A DNA stretch of 64,000 nucleotides. It comes from Alviniconcha marisindica (taxonomy: Eukaryota > Mollusca > Gastropoda > Provannidae). Below are positions 58,101 through 64,000 of this stretch, piece by piece; position 1 is the stretch's first letter, and each line of letters starts with the position of its first letter. The stretch lies in the NCBI GenBank assembly GCA_018857735.1, contig JABMCL010000918.1, forward strand, positions 1 through 64,000, in the 5' to 3' direction. A model generated the notes under the pieces. That model was given only the letters and a program-made list of their open reading frames with translations, made no database searches and was not told the origin of the DNA. The position numbers and the translations under genes were made by a program.

Positions 58101-61100
58101 TCCGACCTTGCTCATCAGACTTTCGACGTCAGAACCACGCTCGGTTTCCGACCGCTTGGTGTGCTCATTCAAACTTCCTCCAAATTCACAATACATAATT
58201 CACGCACAAAATAATGGCATCAACAGGTCTTAAAAAGATCGTTTTTTGCCTGACAGTAGTTTTTATTGACAGACTGCAGAAAACAAGGCAGATACGACAA
58301 GTTGAAAATGAGCAATATTTGCCTCGTGACGACCATGTTACCTAGCACTTAAGAGAGGCTGGTCCTACCTACTATGAGTATGAGGCTAAATGGTAAGAAT
58401 AACTGGATGATCTTTGAGTTGGAGGTAAATTGTTTGTGGCTGTAAATTTCTGAATCTAATTAATTTGCTGCCTGTTGGTTACATTAGACCATTAGACACT
58501 AGTTAGAGAAGTGTTGCTTGTCAGGGATGTACAGAATAGTTCTTTTTGATTACCAATACACTGGAGAGTCCAGTCTGCAAGAAAAATGTGGCCGTCTTCT
58601 CCAGTTCCTCCTTGCTGCTTAGTTTGGCAATTGGTGTGTAGCTGGACTGCTGTTGGCCACATTTTTCCCCATGCTGCCTGCATAAGTGGGCATTTCTGCA
58701 TTATATGCTCAGCTATCTGGTCTTCAAGACTAGTTGCAGGCATTGAGTCAGTTATGGCCTGGGCATAAGTTATGGCCACAACCTGCTGCCACCACCAGTC
58801 ATGAAAGTGGAAGTAATTTATCTCAGTATATTGCAATGCCCCAGGGCTGCTCTGATGATGGTCTTCTTTATCTTGGAAGGTGGCACTGTTGTCTTGCTCT
58901 CTTCCTTTGGCTTCAAGTTTGGTGAGCTTGTCTGCTTTTTCATTTCCTGGAAGACCACATACTCATAGGGTTCCAACCTGTAAAAAAGCTGAAACTATTA
59001 CTATTAGAGTTGCGATAGAGATGACAGTGGACTGACACAGTGACAGTGGCTGTGTTTTCCTTGTGTTTCAGCCATAATGGAAGCAGTGAGAAGGAGGGGT
59101 CAGGTGGTGACCCAGCCGGTGGAGGAGAGGGAGCCACAGGCCGGATGGCAGCCCATGGTTCCATACACCACTGTCACAGGTAACCCCAGTGATGCATCAC
59201 TAATCAGTCATCTACCCTACCCTCACTAAATAATTAAAAGGTAATATGCCTTGCCCTCGTGAAATAAAAGGTAATAAGCCCTGCCCTCATGAAATAAAAG
59301 GTCATTTGGGGCTGACCCTTCGCATATGAAATGAAATTGAAAGGTGATTTGGGGTCTACCCTACCCTCACTAACTAAAAGGTGATTTAGGGCCAACCCTA
59401 CCCTCACTAACTAAAAGGTGATTTGGGGCCAACCCTACCTTCACTAACTAAAAGATGATTTAGGGCCAACCCTACCCTCACTAACTAAAAGATGATTTAG
59501 GGCCTACCCTACCCTTACTAGCTAAAACTTGTAAAAGGTGATTTAGGGCCAACCCTACCCTCACTAACTAAAAGGTGATTTAGGGCCAACCCTACCTTCA
59601 CTAACTAAAAGGTGATTTAGGACCAACCCTACCCTCACTAAAAGGTGATTTGGGGCCAACCCTACCTTCACTAACTAAAAGGTGATTTAGGGCCAACCCT
59701 ACCCTTAGTAACTAAAAGATGATTTAGGGCCAACCCTACCCTTACTAACTAAAACTTGTAAAAGGTGATTTAGGGCCAACCCTACCCTCACTGCCTAAAA
59801 GGTGATTTGGGGCCAACCCTACCCTCACTAACTAAAAGAGGATTTAGGGCCAACCCTACCCTCACTAACTAAAAGAGGATTTAGGGCCAACCCTACCCTC
59901 ACTAACTAAAAGAGGATTTAGGGCTGACCCTACCCTTATTAACTAAAACTTGTAAGAGGTGATTTAGGGCCAACCCTACCCTCACTAACTAAAAGGTGAT
60001 TTAGGGCCAACCCTACCCTCACTAACTAAAAGGTGATTTAGGGCCAACCCTACCCTTAGTAACTAAAAGATGATTTAGGGCCAACCCTACCCTCACTAAC
60101 TAAAAGGTGATTTAGGGCCAACCCTACCCTCACTAACTAAAATGTGATTTAGGGCCAGCCCTACCCTCACTAACTAAAAGGTCATTTGGGGCCAACCCTA
60201 CCTTCACTAACTAAAAGATGATTTGGGGCCAACCCTACCTTCACTAACTAAAAGATGATTTAGGGCCAACCATACCTTCACTAAATGAAAGGTGATTTTG
60301 GCCAGTATGAGTACGACTGAGCTATGTGCAATATGTACTATCTACAAAAGTAATCATTACAGTGGAACTAATTATGAAAAAACACCCTGATGAGAGACCA
60401 CCCCCTTTTTTTAAGACATTTTTTTCTGAAACTTTCCCTGTTACATTTTCTTGTGAATAAACCCCTGGTCAACAATCTGTTGTCTTAAATTTTAGGTTTT
60501 AAGACCACTTTTACATGATTGATTTGAAGGTGACATGTATTAATACATGTATTAATACTATTATTAACTATTGTGTATTTACGGCAAGGTATTCACAATG
60601 TGATTTACTGTACATATACTGCTGATTCTGTTTGCAGTGCCTGTGATGATCAGTGTACTGGACTTCACCATGTGATTCATTGTACATCTACTACTGATTC
60701 TGTTTGCAGTGCCTGTGATTCATTGTACATCTACTGCTGATTTTTTTTTTTGCAGCGCCAGTGACAGTGAATGAGGAGGTGGATGACATCAGTGTCAGAA
60801 AGGTCATCCCCAATGAACAGCTCAGCTTGGTGGAAGAGGCACATCTCTATACACAGGCCTCCATCACTAGCGCTGCTTCGTCCAGCTACTCAGCCTCCGA
60901 TGATGGCAGCTCGATGGTGGTTGACATGCGAAACGAGCTGCAGTTCCACAACAGCGTCCGGATCAGACAGCCTGGTCTTACGGATACAGATGTTGGCATC
61001 AACTTGAGGGTGGGACACAGCACCTGCAAAGTGGACGATGATCCGACTGACCTGCGAATTGTTGGGGAGCTTGAGGAGCCCACAGAAAAACTGAAAGGGT

Positions 61101-63863
61101 ACGTTCTTGGGGGGGGGCATTTACCTTTCTTCCCCATTACTTCAAGATAAAATTGCAGATTTATGATGGTATGGTTCATGGATGTAATCAAAATCAATAC
61201 ACTCAGTCTCAGGATTTTGTAGCTGGATTTTAATGTTGGTCCAAGTGTAGGAATAATGAGGACAAAAACTGAGTGGATCATGGAGGGTAGAAGCAAAATT
61301 CTCTGTGTACGTTCATTGGTTACAGGTATGAACTAGGAGTGGTGTAACATAATGGGATTTATGTGGAGTTTTGTGGTAGCGATAAAGCATACTGGGGTGA
61401 TGTACCGCTTGAATTTTTGTCCAGATGTGTTTTAAGTACCAGTGATGATGAGAATTACATGTGACATTCTGGGACATGTGTATTTTCAGGTATGTAACCT
61501 ATGGCAGTGACAGAGACATTTGCAACTTGCTGGAGGAGAAACCAGCCCAGAAGGGTGTTATTTGCAATGATCAGGTAAGTCTGACCTCCCTCCTTTTCTG
61601 CCCCCCCTCACACACACATATTGTATCCCTTACAGTTATACACACACCACACACATGCACACAACAATAACAGTAGTGCATACACACACACACACACACA
61701 AGATATAGTTGCTTATCGTTGTTTGTTGTCAGTTTGACTTGATCTGCTAATAGTATACTGATAAGCATTTGGGGGTGGGAGGATTAGAAGTACCAGTCAT
61801 TATCACGTATATTGATCCAGTGAATTTGGGAATTTATAGCAGGCTATGTTCAAACGTTGGTATGATCAATGTGACAGGGTACTTGTTTCAGTTCTGAAAT
61901 TTGTATCACATGCTGAAACAGGCATACAAACATGTGCAAGTCGATAGTGAAAGTGCATGTGTGGTAGATGTAAGGCTTAAAGGACTAGCCTTTTGTTGCC
62001 TTCTCATATTTGGCACACACACAAAACTTTTTTGAGGTTTTGTTATTTTAGTCATGATTTGTCATTTGCCTTTTAAAAAAAAAATCATCTGCTGGCCAAT
62101 TTTACTAAAATTACCAAACAGTTATGAGTTAAAAATAGACTGGGGGTAAAACCCAATAGACCACACCTTTTCTTGTGAACTTACTTTTTATTTTTTTATT
62201 TCTAAAACGCTGCAGTACATCATCAAAAGGTCACTTTACAAACATTAAAACAATGACAAAAATCATTGCCATTCGCATGCATTTGTTCCATGACCTGTAT
62301 GCAGAGATGAGGGCTTCTTGGAGTTATCTTTGTGATGTCAAAGACATTTTGGTGACGTCAGAATGAAGTGTGTGAAAAAGCATGCACAATGCGGTAATAA
62401 GCTCATGAAACAAGTTAGAGTGATGGTGTCAAAAATATCACCTTAGAAAATTGATACAAAATCAACATGTTCAGTCACAAAACATTCACCGCAGATCTTG
62501 TTCTTTTAACCTGCTCCAAGCACACAAGAATGTAGCCAAGCAAGGATAGTTCCTTTAAGGCACAAGATTTAAAGGAATAAACTTTTTGACTACAGGTGAA
62601 TGTTGATGGTTCTTGTGACTCAGATTCTGCACTGTGAGGATGGCGTCTACAAAGAGGGCTTGCAGTACGTCGTCATCCCAGGCACCCAATCCAAGGGAGC
62701 CTTTGGGGAAGCAGCCATGTGTCAGGATGTCAGCACACAAAAGACCTTCATGCTGAAAAAGGTAAACAGTTATCTGACCTCAGTGCTTACAGTGCACTAC
62801 CAGGCTTACATGAGATTACTAAATCACCATGTGATCTGAACACCAGCAAAACTTTCATACCAACAAAGGGTTGGCACAGTTACTTGATTCTGTTAGTTAC
62901 TGGATCAAAGTGGGATACCAGTTTTATGTGAGATCGCTGATATCACAGTCTGTACACTGGCAAAACCTTCATGCTTATCAAGGTTGACTATGTGTTGCCA
63001 AATTCTGTGAATTATTAAGGGGATGAATGGTTCATTATCAGCTTGTATTATTGTTCCTCCAGAAATGAACTGGCCTGATAAGAACTTCAGCTGTCTGCAT
63101 CTATTTTGGTTGATCTGTAGTGCATTTGATACAGTTCATCAGGTGAAGTACACAGAAAAAAATAGTTCTCCTAACTGAAATTGTTCCATGAGGATGTGCA
63201 ATCAGTATTTTACCAGTTGCCACAGCAGAAAGCTGGAAAAATAGAACGTGTCTGTGCAAGGGGTCCGTAAATGTGTGCTGTGGCCATTCAGCACAAATTC
63301 AGTATTTTGAATGTGCAAGACTGTCATCTATGATCCTTTGTTCAGACGCATCGAGTGCTGGTGAAAATCACAACATCAAGGCACAGTTGAGGATGGTTTT
63401 GTGTGTGTTGGTTTGCTCTTAGTCATGCTACTGTAGACTTTTATGGTGTCAGGACTTTGCCAGCAGTTTGCCTAAATTTACTGGGGAAGTAACTGGTTGA
63501 TGAAAATGTTAGGATGATCACTGATCCCATGCTCCACAGATAGATCATGGTGGAGGTTGATGAACCTAGAGGAAAGTTGAAAAGGTGGGAGTCAAAATCA
63601 ACAACTATTTGGGCTCAATAGCGCTACCCACGTAAGCTGATACAGTTTCTTGCAAAATGTCTGTCAGGTGTCCAAACTGTGAAACAAAATCATAATGTTA
63701 AAAACTAAGAAAGTGCCGTTGTGAATGATTTTGCAGGTGCAAGGCAAGTTGTCCAAGAACGAGATCGCAGTGCCAGTGATGTTCAGGGGAAATGCAGGCA
63801 TTCCAGAGGTGTATGGGGTCATCATGGAAGATGACAACACGCTGATTTTTCAGGAGTTTGCCG
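55141..63863 (+). CDS. NIK/Tpl2-like MAP3K protein kinase, 5' part (truncated by window end)
   Basis: Six exons join in phase: 55141-55162, 59072-59179, 60756-61098, 61490-61574, 62624-62761 and 63737-63863, for about 274 residues before the window ends. Residues 1-186 are acidic and Ser/Thr-rich with no known domain. The kinase N-lobe follows: a glycine loop SKGAFGE (209-215), the beta-3 lysine in FMLKKV (K231), an alpha-C glutamate in KNEIAV (E241), then IPEVYGVIMEDD and LIFQEFAG leading to the hinge. NIK (MAP3K14) and Tpl2/Cot (MAP3K8) also lack the first loop glycine, and they share the E-x-YG-x-V and F-x-E pattern. Those kinases feed NF-kB and ERK signalling in immunity. The catalytic HRD and DFG motifs lie beyond 64000, so activity cannot be judged. 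The choice between NIK-like and Tpl2-like is open. Confidence 0.75.
55920..56210. repeat. Diverged tandem duplication, period ~183 bp
   Basis: The block AATCTTTGA(C/T)GGTA, then TGGAATGGAAAGAG, TACA(A/G)CCAT, TTCTGGTATC and GATTCAGCATTAAT occurs at about 55929-56021 and again at 56113-56202. The many differences suggest an old duplication, or two copies of a dispersed repeat family. Confidence 0.75.
58490..58985 (-). mobile_element. Non-LTR retrotransposon fragment with RNase H end
   Basis: The minus strand reads CGLPGNEKADKLTK near 58970-58925, matching the conserved G-x-x-GNE-x-AD-x-LAK core at the end of the RNase H domain of Jockey/I-type elements. About 200 bases downstream comes AEHIMQKCPLMQAAW, matching the C-terminal AEHIL-x-x-CPL block that follows RNase H in such elements. 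A stop just upstream of the first motif and the short length show that it is a dead fragment. It is unrelated to the LINE at 31985 and 51765. Confidence 0.75.
59072..59179 (+). CDS. Kinase coding exon 2 (aa 8-43)
   Basis: The acceptor TTGTGTTTCAG and donor ACAG|GTAACC enclose 108 nt in phase 1 at both ends. It encodes IMEAVRRRGQVVTQPVEERE and then WQPMVPYTTVT. There is no recognised motif. Confidence 0.7.
59215..60300. repeat. 37-bp minisatellite (~27 copies) with TAGGG/CCCTA hairpin
   Basis: The unit GATTTAGGGCCAACCCTACC plus CTCACTAACTAAAAGGT repeats every 37 bases (for example at 59346 and 59383). Some units are extended by TAAAACTTGT insertions. Every unit contains TTAGGG and, four bases later, CCCTA, which form an inverted repeat TAGGG-CCAA-CCCTA. 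The whole array fills most of kinase intron 2. There are no unique spacers, so this is not CRISPR. Confidence 0.95.
60596..60755 (+). repeat. Triplicated 3' splice region before kinase exon 3
   Basis: The block TGTGATT(T/C)A(C/T)TGTACAT followed by CTACT(G/A)CTGATT and TTTGCAG occurs three times, ending in AG at 60637, 60709 and 60755. Only the last copy, with its T run extended, leads into the open kinase frame. Using the first two would bring in early stops. Confidence 0.8.
60756..61098 (+). CDS. Kinase coding exon 3 (aa 44-157)
   Basis: This is the largest exon of the gene seen here (343 nt), entering in phase 1 and leaving AAAGG|GTACGT in phase 2. It encodes an acidic region (NEEVDDISVRKV), a Ser/Ala-rich stretch (SAASSSYSASDDGSS) and a mixed region with LRVGHSTCKVDDDPTDLRI. 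It was not matched to a known domain. Confidence 0.8.
61099..61489 (+). other. Kinase intron 3
   Basis: This is a 391-bp unique intron beginning with a G run (61107-61116). I see nothing else. Confidence 0.7.
61490..61574 (+). CDS. Kinase coding exon 4 (aa 158-186)
   Basis: The acceptor GTATTTTCAG and donor CAG|GTAAGT bound 85 nt, entering in phase 2 and leaving in phase 0. It encodes YVTYGSDRDICNLLEEKP and then KGVICNDQ. The spacing to the kinase domain and the YG-x-x-x-DI pattern loosely recall a segment before the Tpl2 catalytic domain, but this is weak. Confidence 0.8.
61575..62623 (+). other. Kinase intron 4
   Basis: This is a 1.05-kb AT-rich intron with a short (CA)n tract at 61680-61700. 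A decoy acceptor (GACTACAG at 62588-62595) would bring in a stop, so the downstream AG at 62622-62623 was chosen. Confidence 0.6.
62624..62761 (+). CDS. Kinase coding exon 5 (aa 187-232): glycine loop and beta-3 lysine
   Basis: This exon has phase 0 at both ends. The encoded VYKEGLQYVVIPGTQSKGAF leads into GEAAMCQDVSTQKTFMLKK. The loop SKGAFG keeps the second and third glycines but has Ser for the first, as NIK does (Tpl2 has Pro). The final Lys pair fits the VKK form seen in NIK. Confidence 0.88.
62762..63736 (+). other. Kinase intron 5
   Basis: This is a unique 975-bp intron. A partial internal duplication is visible: CTTCATGCTGAAAAAGGT, the exon 5 end, is echoed by CTTCATGCTTATCAAGGT near 62970 and CTTTCATACCAACAAAGG near 62855, and each is preceded by an ACC/ACACTGGCAAAAC-type block. 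Confidence 0.6.
63737..63863 (+). CDS. Kinase coding exon 6 (aa 233-274): alpha-C to hinge
   Basis: The acceptor GATTTTGCAG and donor GCCG|GTAAGT bound 127 nt, entering in phase 0 and leaving in phase 1. It encodes KLSKNEIAVPVMFRGNAGIP and then EVYGVIMEDDNTLIFQEFAG. E241 is the probable alpha-C glutamate that pairs with K231. The residue at the gatekeeper position before the hinge Glu is Gln (Q271), whereas NIK and Tpl2 have Met. Confidence 0.88.
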
Positions 63864-64000
63864 GTAAGTGCAAGCCTTGCAGATCTCTTGTACTGGGACT
63901 GCTGCTGCGGGATGCTTTTCCCTGACTGTGTGGTGTGATGCAAATGCAGGACTGATGTCTGCGCTGAGTGTCTGCATGTCTTGTAGCAAGGGGCGCGGCT
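63864..64000 (+). other. Kinase intron 6, cut by the window end
   Basis: This is the start of the intron after the hinge exon. No further exon is visible before 64000. Confidence 0.7.

Larger units (their letters stand above)
55163..59071 (+). other. Kinase intron 1 (3.9 kb)
   Basis: This intron holds a diverged duplication of about 183 bp (55920-56210), a 23-bp duplication near 56468-56515 and a minus-strand retrotransposon fragment (58490-58985). A second CpG-richer patch at 57680-58330 may be a promoter for a minus-strand gene (see findings). Otherwise I see nothing. Confidence 0.5.

Noticed and set aside
60638..60755. Upstream AGs as the normal start of kinase exon 3
   Set aside because: The AG at 60637 gives an in-frame stop after about 12 codons, and the AG at 60709 shifts the frame and meets a stop shortly after.

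Overview
This is a window of an invertebrate animal nuclear genome. Genes are split into many small exons separated by introns of up to about 9 kb with GT-AG borders. The rest is filled with dinucleotide microsatellites, minisatellites and fragments of SINE, LINE and DNA transposons. The gene families and repeat style suit a lophotrochozoan, probably a marine mollusc such as a gastropod, but the sequence alone does not fix the species. There are no operons, CRISPR arrays or phage features.

Layout. Positions 1-1330 are a tandem satellite with a unit of about 255-300 bp. Positions 1800-3700 are packed with (CA), (TA), (GA) and poly-G tracts and hold a small CpG-rich patch that could be the promoter of the first gene. 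From 4998 to 41453 on the + strand lies one complete gene that I can reconstruct as 14 coding exons. It encodes a 690-residue TACC (transforming acidic coiled-coil) protein. Every exon junction is phase-consistent and the C-terminal third matches the conserved TACC domain. Its introns hold tRNA-derived SINEs, a roughly 1 kb DNA transposon, a LINE 3' end and several minisatellites. From 41454 to about 52560 there is no recognisable host gene: it holds a 51-bp minisatellite with an internal inversion, other short tandem repeats and a second copy of the same LINE.

From about 52560 the sequence becomes CpG-rich, with CCAAT boxes and several 5' splice donors, which looks like a promoter region. 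A second + strand gene runs from a likely start at 55141 off the right edge of the window. It encodes a protein kinase whose visible N-lobe resembles the NIK (MAP3K14) / Tpl2-Cot (MAP3K8) type of MAP3K, including a glycine loop lacking the first glycine. Only about 274 residues are present, and the catalytic and activation loops lie outside the window.

The two genes are not obviously linked in function. TACC proteins act at centrosomes and microtubule plus ends with XMAP215/chTOG proteins and Aurora A. NIK and Tpl2 kinases act in NF-kB and MAPK immune signalling. I found no convincing new multi-gene system. The most unusual points are a triplicated 3' splice site before kinase exon 3, a kinase with a predicted Gln gatekeeper, a candidate internal TACC promoter, a TTAGGG-containing hairpin minisatellite, a minisatellite array that changes orientation, and a pair of LINE copies that appear to show a microsatellite growing from a short GT run.
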